A DNA stretch of 64,000 nt from Bettongia penicillata ogilbyi (GCA_023548195.1 JAJHZJ010000335.1:4063967-4127966), one strand, 5' to 3'. Shown: positions 40,701-51,865, counted from the first letter of the stretch. Numbers and translations are program-made. The notes: generated from the sequence alone by a model not told the origin.

Positions 40701-43134
40701 TAGGTTCCAAAGATTATATGGCAAATGTAAAGACAAAATTTGGTTAAGAGAAAGAATGGAACACGAGATAGATGTATAAGGAGTACAGATGGGGAGATGG
40801 GAAGGCTTAGCCCAGGACTCTGCCCATTGTCAGATGTAAGTCATGTCCAGAACACTTTGTCTGGATGTCTCCCCTAGTATCATCAAGATTTGTGTACATT
40901 TGAATCTTCCCCCAGACCCCACCCTCCATTTGACTGGCACTGGTCCCAAGTCTTCCTTCTTATGGTTAATCTTCCATTTGCCATATGATTATGTCCACAC
41001 TCACTCCGCCTCCCCAAATCCAATTCTTCTAGGTCAATATCTCCATCTCTTTATCTGCCCATTTCATCCTTTCATGGTTTGCTTCCTCCTAGCATAGGGT
41101 ACCCTGAGACTATTCCCTGGGATCTTCCCTCCTTTATGGCAAGAAATGGCAGCTTCCACAAGCTTTGAAAGCAGGGAATGGTGGAGTTACTTTTGTATAT
41201 AGTGGATTCTTTATAAACATATGACGGAACTGGCAAAGTCAAGACCAGCCCTTGACAAAACTGTGAAACAGGCAGCTTGTGTCAAACAACTTCCCAACCT
41301 CCTCTATCCCCCTTCCCACGTTCCTGTATCATCACCCCACCCCAGACACTGATCAGTATGTCATTCTCTTCCTTTACTAATCTGTACTAAGGTATTAGCT
41401 GATAATTAAAGTGTCACCTGATAGGGGCTTAAAGTCTGACACTTCTCAGGGGTATTTACTCTTTTAAAAGGGGACCTAAAAAGGAACAAGATTTTAACAT
41501 CCATCCAAAGACATAACCAAATCCTTAAAGCAGTAACTTCACGAAGGAGTAGAGGACCCTGTGAGAAGTTCCTTACATGCCAAGCAAGAGAAAGAATCAA
41601 TGAAAACTTAGCAGCCACCTCTGGAAGGTTGCCAATCCCTCATGTAGAGGGAGAAAAGCCAACAGCAGGAGGGAGGGAACAGGAAAGAGGATGTTTAACC
41701 AGAAGGGCACAGTCTGAGAACGACTGAAACAGCCAGCTTGGATCATGACTCCAAGACATTAACACTGAAAGTTCTGACCCGTTGGAAGCCAAGTGACCAT
41801 AGAGGAGAAAGTGCTAGAAAAAGGACTGAGAAAAGATGCAGACCCTGCGTAGGTCTCCTTGTTAAGAAAGAGGCCTCAGACATGGGGAAACCTTTCATAG
41901 GGTCCCAGATTTAGACGTGAAGGCCATCCAGTAAAACTCCTTCAAGCAAACCGAGCCCAAGAAAGGGGCTGCTTTGACTGCCTGGAAGTAGCACCCTCAA
42001 TTTCCACCCTGTTTTCACCAACAGGAGCCTGCCTCCCTTCTCTGCAAACCAATTCAACCTTCAGAAAGACAGACATGGAGCCAAGAAAAGGGACTTGAGA
42101 ATGCACCCTCAGTCTTGGTCACCAGACCTCCTGGCCATTGCCACCCATTACTTTGCCTAGGACCTAAAAATAGTTCCAATTAGTTCCAAGGTTACCATGA
42201 AAAGAGGAAAAGCAGGCCCACGTGTTTATCAGTAAACCTCTCTTTTGTTAACTAGAAACAGGTAGAGTCACCAGCCAGGTCAGGTGAGCCAAGAGGAGGG
42301 GAGGAGTTTGAGAGAACTGGTTTTAAGGCTTCTCTACAAGGGAACTGAGTGTCCCGGTTTAACTAAATTAGTTTTAAGGCTCAGATTTTGAGAGCTGACT
42401 CTTTGCACAGATGATCATTTGTCAGGGAGCAAAAGTCATTCAGGATCAGAAGTTAAGCCAAAAAAATGGCTTGTCCAAACACACAAAGTTGAGAACATTT
42501 GACAGCAAACTCCGAAATTCAGCTTGGGAGAATGATAGGAGCCTTTGGGTAAAATAAACAGGAGGGGGGGAAATTCTCCAAGCATAAACCAGTAGAGGGG
42601 AGAAAAAAATCTCTTCCTGCAGATCAAGTTCTGACCTTCGAATGAACTCGGAATAACCAGCTCATGGTTTCGCAAAGCAACAGGAATGGTAAGCATTTTG
42701 AGTGACGCTAGAAAATCTTAGTTCCCCCTCGAACTTTCTGCTTGGCAGCCAAATGCATCACTCAGAGCAGAGCTAGCTGAAAAATGTCCACTTCTCCTGC
42801 CTGGAAAGGAACTGGAGAAACCAGAGCCCACAGAGGCTGGTTTCTGCAATACTAGAGTGAGTTAAGAACTGGCCCCTCTATCTAAAAATAAAATCTTTCA
42901 GTAGAATTCCTTGGCTGAGCTGGTTGCATTTTCTCACAGAGAGTGTCTCTCCTAAGCTGCATTCTGAAAACAGGTAACCCTCTCTTTATAACGAGGGTGA
43001 CATCACAGTTTCTAGATACCTACACTTCCTCTACTCTCACAGGCCACCCCTTCAGCCCTCCCCCACCCAAAAAAATTACACACAGCCCACAAATCTGCTT
43101 ATCTCAGCAAAGTTATCCCCTAAAACTCTACTGT
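40701..43134. other. 2.4 kb without any recognised repeat or gene
   Basis: The longest stretch with no feature I can name. Frames are 86 codons or shorter. The part at 42370-42540 has a locally coherent AT-rich composition. No exon signature, CpG cluster or RNA-gene boxes are seen. Old unrecognised LTR or DNA-element sequence is possible. Confidence 0.45.
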
Positions 43135-43459
43135 GGGCAGCTAGGTGGTGCAGTGGATGGAGCACCAGTGCAGGAGTCAGGAAAACCTGAGTTAAAATCT
43201 CACCTCAGACACTTGACACTCACTAGCTGTGTGACCTTGGACAAGTCACTTAACTCCAATTGCCTCATCCTGGGTCATCTCCAGTCATCCTGATGAATAT
43301 GTGGTCACTGGATTCAGCTGGCTCTGGAGGAGAAGTGAGGCTGGTGACCTGCACAGCCCTCCCTCGCTCAAAACAAAGTCAAGTGCAAGTCATGTCACTG
43401 TTTCTCTGACGGCACGGTCTTCTTCGGCAACGCAGGATGAACACACACACACACACACC
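43135..43459 (+). mobile_element. tRNA-derived SINE with RTE-type 3' end, full length
   Basis: Begins GGGCAGCTAGGTGGTGCAGT at 43135. The A-box-like TGGTGCAGTGG lies at 43146-43156 and a decayed B box at 43189-43199. The 3' half ('tcatcctgatgaatatgtggtcactgg', 'gctctggaggagaagtgagg', 'gacggcacggtcttcttcgg') differs from the MIR-like copies. It ends in (AC)n at 43440-43459 instead of poly(A), as expected of RTE-mobilised SINEs. Confidence 0.8.
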
Positions 43460-43690
43460 ATGGGCAAAGCTCTAGACTTAGAGTCAGGAAGACCTGAATT
43501 CCATTTTGGCCCTAAACACTTAGTAGCTACATAACTGAGCAAATCCCTTACTCTACGATCTGTTACACGGGGATCATGACAGCCACACCCACCTCCTAAG
43601 TTCTGCCGCGATCAGATGAGGTCATAGAGATAAAAGCACTTTGCAATTTTTAAAGAACTGTATAAATGCCAGCTCTCATTAAGATCCTAC
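43460..43690 (+). mobile_element. CORE-SINE (MIR-like), full length
   Basis: 'agacttagagtcaggaagacctgaattcc', 'agcaaatcccttactctacg' and 'aaaagcactttgcaatttttaaagaac'. It follows the previous SINE's tail without a gap. Confidence 0.75.
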
Positions 43691-43959
43691 TAGGTGCTGA
43701 TCTCTGTGTTCGTTAGGTGCCTATCATTATTAGGAGGATCGCTACCAGCTGTCTGAATCAAGGGTCCGATATATAAGGCACTTCAGAGACACACCTTGTT
43801 TCCCTTCTCTGAAACCCTTCCTAAAGAAGGCCCTTCCTAAAAGGCTGGGCCCCTGATGCTGCCAGGCTTTCTCCAAAGGGCACTTGGGCATCAAGGTGGT
43901 GGCTGAAATCTCCCGCCCCATGGTTCCTGATCAGGATGCAAACAGGAGAAAGGAATATT
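43691..43959. other. Unassigned spacer
   Basis: Nothing recognised. Confidence 0.4.
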
Positions 43960-44155
43960 GCTCTTGGTTGGGCACTAAACCCAATCCAACCCATAACAGT
44001 CAGGTAGCAGTGGGTCCATCACTAACTTCATCTAGTCTCAGTTCCTTCATCTGCAAAATGGGGGCAATACTCTCGTACCATCATGAGGATCACAGGAATA
44101 AACTGTGTAAAATATTTTGCATACTTTAAGGTACCATGAAAATATCAGCTGTAAC
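43960..44155 (+). mobile_element. MIR SINE
   Basis: 'ctagtctcagttccttcatctgcaaaatggggg' near 44033-44065, 'tcatgaggatcacagg' and 'aaaatattttgcatac'. Confidence 0.75.
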
Positions 44156-44539
44156 TGTCATTTGATTCCACACTCAGTTCAAAGGAGTTTAGCTAAAAAA
44201 CCCTAGGACAGGTTGCTATCCTACTACAATTTCTTTGTGCTTCACCACTCCACAGACTACTGTACAGGAGGAGAAAATGATTGAGGATGGGATATAAGTG
44301 CTGGGATGCGGTCATCCTCTTCTAGGCTTGTTGAAAATCTTTTCAGAAGACCTCCAGCAGAATACGGTATGACGAGGCTGTGCTAGTACTTTATTCTGTC
44401 CACACACAGTTTTTAAACCTTCTGCTAGGTCTATTATAAAACGTTTTATTCCTCAGAATTTGGAGATAGTATGTATTTGCTACGTCTACATCTATTAAAA
44501 GCATGATTCGAAGTTTGTGCACATTAGGATCACATCCCG
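44156..44539. other. Non-repetitive stretch
   Basis: No repeat or gene recognised. The 115-codon minus frame (44391-44738) extends into an L2 scrap and has no domain. Confidence 0.45.
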
Positions 44540-44660
44540 GTGATCGTGGGCGGTAGTTTTGTCTACAGTGCTTACTACATGCCAAGCAAATCCACAAGCA
44601 AAAATAGTTCCTCTCCTCATAGAGCTTACATTCTAATAGAGACAAAGCAAAGGGAAGAGA
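44540..44660 (-). mobile_element. L2 tail
   Basis: 'cagtgcttactacatgccaagc' and 'tcctcatagagcttacattctaatagag' near 44613-44640. Confidence 0.7.
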
Positions 44661-44784
44661 GTGGCCGAGCAGAGGCCCTTTGGTCCAGAAAGTTACCGGG
44701 ATAATGAGAGCACAGGGAAAGAAGTTGACAAGCTCCATCCAAGGACAATGACAGAGCTAGTTGACCATGCATCATGGTTCCAGA

Positions 44785-44807
44785 AGGGGGTGGGGGGTTG
44801 GAGGGGG
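44785..44807 (+). other. Potential G-quadruplex
   Basis: GGGGGTGGGGGGTTGGAGGG plus further G. It has several G runs with short loops. Confidence 0.55.
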
Positions 44808-45059
44808 ACTGACAAGCCTCTGGCACAGGCTGAAGCAGAATCGATTTGTCCAATTCATAAATATATCCCAAGGTCTTTACTGGTAGCACAGGGATTTGTT
44901 TATGACAAATATCAAGTTTTTGATAAATAACTGTCCACCAGAGTCAGGAAGTCATTGTGCGCAACCTGCAATGACATGTTCTTAACAATAAGAAGGGTAA
45001 TATTATCCTTGTAATTAATTGTTCCCACCAGGAGCATCAGGAAATGGCAGCATTCAAAG

Positions 45060-45225
45060 GCTCACTGGATTTAAAGCCAGAGAACTTTTAATCCAACCCC
45101 CTCATTAACAAATGAGGAAGCAGGTCCCCACCCCGGGGGGAAGAGACTTGCTCAGCAGCAGGTTCAAACAGGGAGCTGAAAACACAGATGCTCCGACCTC
45201 AAACACAGAGCCCACTCTTCCTCTT
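45060..45225 (-). mobile_element. MIR-type SINE
   Basis: 'ttaatccaaccccctcattaacaaatgaggaagcagg' near 45088-45124 and 'agagacttgctcagcagcagg'. Confidence 0.7.
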
Positions 45226-45227
45226 CC

Positions 45228-45560
45228 ATGAGACCATTTCTAACGAACAGTGTTTGCCCTGATAATGGTGTGGCCGCGTGTTTGTTCAGAGGAAAAAGCT
45301 GCCTGAGTGTTTTTCAGCATTTTAAGAAGTGCCCCGAGTCACAGATCTCCAGTTGCTCATTAGTTCCTACCTCCCACTCAGCACCTTTGCCACCTCAGGG
45401 AGTGAGTAAGGCCAATGTTTACTACCTGCAGAAGTCAGTTATTTCCTCATTAATGTGGTAACATGGGTGATGTGGGTACGTTTTGCATGAGTTGCTGTAA
45501 ATAGCAAATGAATGGCCCTGTAGAGATACACACATCCCTGGGCGTGGAATTCCTTCCCTC
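45228..45560. other. Repeat-free block, candidate conserved non-coding element
   Basis: No repeat words over 330 bases. It contains CTGATAATGG (45259-45268), CTCATTAATGTGG (45447-45459) and a TTGCATGAG octamer-like word (45483-45491). The 77-codon frame at 45228-45461 has no domain. Confidence 0.3.
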
Positions 45561-45599
45561 TCTTTACCTGTTAGACACTATCTTTCTCCATGTCTGAGG

Positions 45600-45715
45600 G
45601 GTAACGGCATCCTAGATTTGGAATGAGGAGGAATCTCAGAGGTCCTCTGGTTCACCTCCACCCCCATTTTACAGAGAAGGAAACAAGGGCACAGTGAAGT
45701 GGCCTGTGAGTAAAG
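45600..45715 (-). mobile_element. MIR-type SINE, left part
   Basis: 'ggaggaatctcagaggtcctctgg' near 45627-45650 and 'cccccattttacagagaaggaaac', cut near 'agtggcctgtgag'. Confidence 0.75.
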
Positions 45716-45975
45716 TGCTTCACTTGGAGTCAGGATCCTACCCCAGACACGTTAACAAGTCACTAAACCTTTCTCAGCCTCAGTTTCCACATCTGCAAAA
45801 TGGGGATGATAATAGTACCTGCCCCACAGGGTGTTGTAGGGATCGAATGAGAAGACCCATGTAATGAGCTTTGTTAAAGTACTTTAAAATGCTAGCTCTT
45901 ATTAATATTATAGCATCCCTAAAGTACTTGTAAACTTTAAATGTGAGTGTGTGTATGTTATCATTAGTACTAGTT
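45716..45975 (+). mobile_element. MIR SINE nested in another MIR
   Basis: 'tcacttggagtcaggatcc', 'cctcagtttccacatctgcaaaatgggg' near 45778-45805 and 'ctttaaaatgctagctcttatt'. The flanking reverse MIR resumes on the far side. Confidence 0.75.
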
Positions 45976-46060
45976 TTAGTATGTGACAGTGTCAAGAGTG
46001 GAACCCAGGCCCTCTGACTCCAAAGTCATCATTACTCCTTCTATTGCACCAAATAAGACA
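45976..46060 (-). mobile_element. MIR-type SINE, right part
   Basis: 'gagtggaacccaggccctctgactccaaagtc' near 45997-46028 completes the element begun at 45600. Confidence 0.7.
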
Positions 46061-46204
46061 AGATGAAAAGATGGGGGTGGGCCAAGTACAGCTCCACAAG
46101 CTCCCACCTCGAATTCTAAGATAGGCTTTCCTTTTGCCATAAACTTCCACCTTCCTACAGCCTTTCTAAATCATTTATCCCAAGTACTGTACACTGTACA
46201 CTGT

Positions 46205-46690
46205 GTCAGTGTCAATCAGTCAACTATTATTTATTAAGTACCTACTACGTGCCAGGCACTGTGCTCAGTGCTAAGGAGAGCCCTGCTCTCAAGGAACTTA
46301 TAGTCTAACAGAGAGACGCCAACATGCAAATGACTATGTATAAACAAGATACATACAGGTGAAACTGAAGATTAACTAAGGAGAGGAGTAATTAAGGGAC
46401 ATCAGGAAAGGTTCTTGGAGAAGATAGAATTTTGGCTGGGACTTGGAGGAAGCCAGAGAAGCCAGGGGGTAGAGAGGAAGAAAGAGACAGTTCCAGGCAT
46501 GGGGCACAGTCAGGGCAAAAGCTCAGAATCGGGAGATGGAGAGTCTTGTTTTAGAAACTGTAGGAGACTACGATCACTGGTTCACAGATTTCATAGAGGA
46601 GTGGCAAGGCAGAGCAGTCCAGTTTCCAAATGACTTTAAACATCAAACCAAGGATTTTCTGTAGGATCCCAGTGGCCACAGAGAATCCTT
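46205..46690 (-). mobile_element. L2 LINE, 3' end
   Basis: 'tttattaagtacctactacgtgccaggcactgtgctcagtgc' near 46230-46271, 'ctctcaaggaacttatagtctaac', 'aaaggttcttggagaagatagaattttggctggg' and 'ccaggcatggggcacagtcagg' are L2 words in reverse order. Confidence 0.82.
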
Positions 46691-46729
46691 TGGGTGTTTC
46701 TTTCCCCATATGTGAGTGGAGTTCTCCAT

Positions 46730-46975
46730 GAGAACAGAAACCCAGACTTAGCTGTCATGTGGAACAGACTCATTCCAGCCCCAAATGGCCGAACTCGGAG
46801 TGATGCGTGAAAATTACAGGGAAATAGACCTCGGCTGGTTGGGAGAACCATCTATCCTAATGAGAGCTGTCCAAAACTGGAAGGAGTTGCCATGGGAGGG
46901 GCTTCCCTGCCTCTGAGGACTTCTCTTCCAGCTCAGCAACTCAGGGAATCTTTTATTTCAGGGAAATTCATTTTC
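46730..46975 (+). mobile_element. L3/CR1-type LINE, 3' end
   Basis: 'gatgcgtgaaaattacaggg', 'cctaatgagagctgtccaaaactggaaggagttgcc' near 46856-46891 and 'ggcttccctgcctctgaggac'. Confidence 0.75.
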
Positions 46976-47084
46976 AGGGAAAATATTTTATTCCTGGCAT
47001 CTTTAGGTTATTTTGGTTTGAGCCCTACTTTTCTGAGAGCCCTGAATGCAGGGCTACCTGCAATGCCGACTCTGAGGGAAAGTA

Positions 47085-47600
47085 ATTTAGAGCATAAGTG
47101 CCTCTGTACCAGGCACTATATCAAGTATGGGAGATAAAAAGAGAGAAAAAAGCCCCTGTCCTCAAGAAGCTCCCAACCTAATGGAGGAAAAAGCACACAA
47201 ACAACTGTGTACAAACCAGTTAGAAACAGAATACACTGGAGAAAATGAGCAGAGGGAATGAAAGGGGATGCGGGGAGGTTTCTCATAAAAAAGGGGATTT
47301 TACCTGGGCCTTACAGAAGCCAGGTGAGGATGGAGAGCATTCCAGGCAGGGAGGACAGCCAGGAGAAATGCCTGAGGTTGGCAGGGGTCTTTCACAAGAA
47401 GCAGCCAGGAGGCCAAGGCCCTGGATTGAAGAGTATGTGTCAGGGAGGAAGGCATAAGAAGACTGGAAAGGGGTCAAGGACTTTAAATGCCACAGGTGAT
47501 TGTATATTCGATCCTGGAGGTGAAAGGGAGCCACAGGTGTTGATTGAGAGGGAGTGACATGATCAGCTCTGTGACATCAGCCCTTCCACATCAGTGGAAG
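47085..47600 (-). mobile_element. L2 LINE, 3' end
   Basis: 'ctctgtaccaggcactatatc', 'cctgtcctcaagaagctccc', 'gagagcattccaggcagggaggacagccaggagaaatgcc' near 47334-47373, 'agaagactggaaagggg' and 'gatcctggaggtgaaagggagcc'. The open frames of 70 and 99 codons here are repeat-derived. Confidence 0.82.
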
Positions 47601-47684
47601 TCAGACACACAGACTAGCAAGCTATGTCTTAAGGTGAAATGCCTTAATCGGCACCTGGTCATTGCCCTGAGACCTAGTAGAAAG

Positions 47685-47900
47685 AACAGTCAGTCGGGAC
47701 TGGGTTCTAGCCCTAACACTGATACTTAATACTTCTAACACCTTAGATAAACCATTTCATGCCTGTGGGTCTCAGTTTTATCTGTAAAATGAGGATAAAA
47801 AAAGCAACTGCCTCAAAGGCCTAGCCCAAAGGTCAAAGGAGAAGATGAATGTGGAGTGCTTGGTGGACCTCCAAGGTCAGCTAGTGCTTTTGTTATGAGA
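47685..47900 (+). mobile_element. MIR SINE
   Basis: 'gactgggttctagccctaac' and 'gggtctcagttttatctgtaaaatgagg' near 47767-47794. Confidence 0.75.
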
Positions 47901-48309
47901 CCCGCTTACGGACCTCCAGTGTACCCAGCCTCTGGCTGGTATGAAAGCCAAGCTTCCTTTATTCTGGGCTACATCTGAAAGTCACTGCCTTACTCATGCC
48001 CCATTAGAGATAAGCTTAGGGAAGATGGGGGGAGAAGGAGTTTGTGTGGCTTTGTGGGAAGGCTGAGCTGGTGAAATCCTTTATGGGTTGGCATATCGTA
48101 AAAAAAAAAAACAGTTCTTTATGAGCAAGATAAAAATATGCATGAATTTGTTTTCTAATGTGGTTTTAAAGGCTGCTGTATCTGCAGTCCTAAAATTTTA
48201 TTTCTTTGAGAGACATACAAACAATTCGCGTGATGAGTATTTTAAACTTTTCAACCACTGGAAATTTGTAAGGTGGCATATGGGAGGCTGTGGGGGAGGG
48301 GTAGAAATC
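47901..48309. other. Non-repetitive stretch
   Basis: An A run at 48101-48111 is the only conspicuous element. Confidence 0.4.
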
Positions 48310-48445
48310 TAAAGGAATTGTGGGCTCGGTCACTCTGAGGACACCCAGAGCTGGAAGATGCCTTCGGGATAATCAAATTCAACCCCCTCAGTTTGCAAAG
48401 ACGAAAACTGAGGTCCAGTGTAATAACTTGCCCAAACTCTTTCTA
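48310..48445 (-). mobile_element. MIR-type SINE
   Basis: 'cccagagctggaagatgccttc' and 'caaccccctcagtttgcaaagacgaaaactgagg'. Confidence 0.75.
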
Positions 48446-48840
48446 CAACTACTCTTCACAATGGAAAGTGGTTTTTTTCTTTGTTGGCATACCACACTCA
48501 GGTCCAAGCTCTTCTAGAAAACATTGTTCAATTCTAGGCACCATGACTTAGGAAGGTCATTCACAAGCAGAAGTGGGGCTCCATGCAGACTGAGTTGGCA
48601 AGAAGACTACAGACCATGCCATATGAGGGTCCACTGAAGGAATTGAGAGTCTTTACCCTAGAGAAGAAAAGACATGGGGTGGTGGGGGGAGGGAATGAAA
48701 CTAACCTGTAGAAGTGGGTAGGGCAAGAACCAATGTGTAGAAAGTACAGGGAGGCAAACATTAGCTCAGAGTAAATCCAACTTCTAACCACCAAAGCTGG
48801 AAGAAAATGAAATGGACAGGGACTGCTGAAGTGAGTCATT
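48446..48840 (+). mobile_element. L3/CR1-type LINE, 3' region
   Basis: 'cattgttcaattctaggcacc' near 48522-48542, 'actacagaccatgccatatgagggtccactgaaggaattgagag' near 48607-48650 and 'ccctagagaagaaaagaca'. Confidence 0.8.
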
Positions 48841-49154
48841 CCTGTAATAACAACTCCTGGATGGTCCTGAAGTCTGTTTCAAGTCCTACTCCTAGGCCTT
48901 CTAGGCCACAGAGGTCACAACACATAGCACTCAGAGACCACCTGGGATGTAAGACTTCTCCGAGCAGGCCTCCATGTAGACCATCAGTCACTCAGTCACT
49001 AGGATGTCAACCAAGATGTTCCAACCAATCCATCACTCGGTCCAAGTGTTTGTGAAACTCACATAGAAGAGATGTCAGCATCTCCTGGTGACTCTCTAGA
49101 GGAGAAAGACTAAGGCAGTGGAATCTGCAGTGCTCCAAGATGAGTGGACCATTT
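48841..49154. other. Non-repetitive stretch
   Basis: No recognised feature. 'gtcactcagtcac' near 48990 is a short local repeat. Confidence 0.4.
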
Positions 49155-49280
49155 CAAACAATACAATATTTATTAAGAACATTAATAACACTCAACACTG
49201 GGGGAACAAAGACAAAAGTCAGAGTGCCTTCCATCAGGGGCATATGATGAACTGATGGAGACAAAGAGGGTGGGTAACAC
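49155..49280 (-). mobile_element. L2 tail
   Basis: 'acaatatttattaagaacatt' and 'aacactgggggaacaaagac' fit a reverse L2 tail. Confidence 0.5.
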
Positions 49281-49414
49281 TCATTTTGTTTTCAGGAATC
49301 TGCCAAGCTTCCAGATGCCAGCCTAGCCATGGATGCCTCGCAGCGCCATTCCTTCAGTCTCCGACTGGTCACCACAGCCTGTTTCGGATACGCATTCATC
49401 AAATGTCTCTAAGT

Positions 49415-49590
49415 CACAAAAGACTATCAGAGCTGAAAAAGAATTAATAGGTCATCTAGTCCAATGCCCTTGTGCTGAAAATGAGGCTTAGGATGGGAAA
49501 GTGACTTGCCCATAGTCACAGGATTAATGAATGGCAGAATTAAGCTCCCATCCCAGGCCTGCCAAGTCAAGTGTTCTTTCTACTATCTGT
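49415..49590 (-). mobile_element. MIR-type SINE
   Basis: 'aggtcatctagtccaatgcc' at 49450-49469 and 'gggaaagtgacttgcccatagtcacagg'. Confidence 0.8.
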
Positions 49591-49884
49591 TGTTGCCTCC
49601 AAACTGACTATATGCACTAAGTGGCATGCTCAGCACTGACATATGTCTACGTAAAAACACCAGACACCATTTAACTTTACATAAACAGCTCTCCTAGAGA
49701 TGATAATCCTTTTCTAAACCAAAACTCTGGCTGGCTTTCCTAAGATATTGTTAGGAAAGCTATGAATTGGCCCCATATTAAAGTAGTCACTGAATAATTC
49801 AGCCCCATTGACCCCAAGATCCCTTGTACTTGTTACATGTCCAAGGAAGCACCCAAAAGGAAAGGTCTTATGTAAGATAAACTA
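49591..49884. other. Non-repetitive spacer
   Basis: No feature recognised. Confidence 0.4.
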
Positions 49885-50370
49885 TGGCAAAAACCCTTTG
49901 TGGTAACCAACAGTTAAAAAAAAACTAGAAACAAATTGAGTGCCTGTTAATTCAGGAATGTTTACGTCAACTGTGAGGTTATGGATGTGATGAAATATAA
50001 TTACAATGTAAGTTGTTTTTAAGTGAAAATAATTCAGAGAAGCATGGGAAGTTCATATGAAGCTGAGTGAAATAAGTAAAATCACAACAATATATGCATG
50101 AACTTAACAAGGTGAAGAAACCCAGATTAAGAACGATCAGATATTAAATCAATGCCGTGTCCAGAGGCTTGATGATGAAACACAGGTGTCTCCTGGGGGA
50201 GACAGGCAGGAATCTGTAGCGGCAACAAGTGGCATGGGTCGTCAGACACGGTCAGCAAGTTGATTTGTGTGCTGAAGTGCGCTCCTTTGTTGCAAGAAAA
50301 GGGATTGTATTGGGAATTGACCGTGTTGGGAAGGAAAAGAAAGCATAAAAAAACTTTTGTTTAAGAGATG
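49885..50370 (+). mobile_element. L1-type LINE 3' UTR
   Basis: 'ccctttgtggtaaccaacag', 'tcagagaagcatgggaag' near 50035-50052, 'gctgagtgaaataagtaaaatcac' and later 'tcctttgttgcaagaaaaggg'. Third copy of the block seen at 13.8 and 25.6 kb. Confidence 0.6.
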
Positions 50371-50919
50371 AGATCCCGTGGCGATGTGCAGAAGGGAGAG
50401 GAAGTCAGCTCAATGAATAAAAGAAGGCAGAGCTCTTCATGTTCTGCCTAATGCGACAGCCTGTCCAGAAGAGAACGTTCATTCATTTCTTCAACAAAGA
50501 AATAAATCAATGTGTGTCAGATGAATGGAGTGTTTAGAACCTATCGAACAATATCCCCTGTATGTCACTAAGAGCCCAAGAGTTCCCAAATTGAGGTTAC
50601 ACCTGAATTCCCACCCGGAAAGAGAAGGAACAGTTTTCTTCTTCATTAAAAGACACATGGCTCAGAAAGCGATTTTCCTAAGCCTGACCCAGAAACAAGT
50701 GTGGAAGTGATCAAGTGACTTCCCTGAGATCTGCAAAGTACATAAGCTGCTTGGCCTGGAATTAAGACCTCAAACCTCCCCAATCCAGCCAATCTTAGGC
50801 TACAGCTCCTCATGAAGGAGTCTCTGATCTGACACTGGCAAAGAGCAATCTCTCAAACTACTGAATGGGTGCATATTTCCTACCACAAACACCAAGTCAC
50901 AAAGGGATAGATGGTGTGG
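50371..50919. other. Non-repetitive stretch
   Basis: No repeat recognised except a weak reverse-MIR-like scrap near 50710-50800 ('caagtgacttccctgagatctgc'). Confidence 0.4.
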
Positions 50920-51100
50920 CTCCACTCGTGGAGGGGGTGAGGCCTGAATGGTAATTCTGTCTCAGATATGTGCTAACCATGTGACCCTGGGCAAGGCACT
51001 GAACCTCTCAGAGCCTCAGTTTCCTCATTAGTAAAATGAAAGGGTTGAACTAGATGATCTCTGAAATTCCTTGGAGGTCTACATCTGTGATCCCAAGAGA
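50920..51100 (+). mobile_element. MIR SINE, full length
   Basis: 'aaccatgtgaccctgggcaaggcac' near 50975-50999 and 'gcctcagtttcctcattagtaaaatgaaaggg'. Confidence 0.85.
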
Positions 51101-51194
51101 AGAGACACAGCAAGGGAACCAGATGAGCTTATCATTTGTAAACACTGAAGACATTCTATTTGTATTGACAACAGAAAAGTACAGTGGGAGCTTT

Positions 51195-51222
51195 AAAAAA
51201 AACAAAAAACAAAAAAACAAAA
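51195..51222. repeat. A-rich (AAAAAAC)n tract
   Basis: AAAAAAACAAAAAACAAAAA and flanks. Confidence 0.8.
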
Positions 51223-51540
51223 CCTCTGGCCCTTTTTATGGTTACCAAGAGCAGCTAATCACTTCCTGAATGAGCCAGTGCCCTTCCTAAGGAGCAGTAA
51301 AGACTACTAATGCATCACCATGGGAGAGAGAGGCAGTAGGAAGCAGCCCCCTGGAGATGGCCAAACTCCTGAAAAGCTGAGCATCAACAGAGGAAGCCCC
51401 TGGAACATGCCGGGCAAAACATCCCCAGAGACCCGCTTTGGACACTGGAGCAACAGCCTCCATGTTCACAGTTTGGATGGCCCCATGTTGGAGTCTCTAC
51501 AATTAGACTTCATGCCCTGCCAATGGCTCTTTCAATAAAT
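51223..51540. other. Non-repetitive stretch
   Basis: Overlapping 72- and 60-codon frames on opposite strands, with no domain. Confidence 0.4.
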
Positions 51541-51865
51541 GCAATACTCCAAACTCTCGCCATTTTCACTGACTGTCCCCTACATCTGCAGCTCTCTCCT
51601 GGCTCCCCTGGCCTCCTTCAAACGCGAACTCATCCCACTTTCTAATCTGCATGAAGCCTTGCTTAATGCCCTGGCTGCCAGTGTCTTCTCTGGCTTTGAT
51701 TACCTCCAATTCTTCCTCTCTGTATCTTGTTCATACAGAGTCTCCCCCATTAGACTGGCAGCTCCTTGGGGGCAAAGACTGTTTTTGGCCTTTGCATGCC
51801 CAGTGCTTAGCTAAGTGACTGATTCGTGGTAGGAGAATACTTGATGTTTGTCAACGGACTGTTAA
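51541..51865 (+). mobile_element. L2 LINE, 3' end
   Basis: 'tggcctccttcaaacgcgaactcatccc', 'cattagactggcagctccttgggggcaaagactgtttttggcc' near 51749-51791, 'cagtgcttagctaag' and 'tgtcaacggactgttaactg'. Confidence 0.82.

Noticed and set aside
43135..43220. Possible tRNA gene (A- and B-box words)
   Set aside because: The boxes belong to the tRNA-derived head of a SINE and the cloverleaf is not intact.
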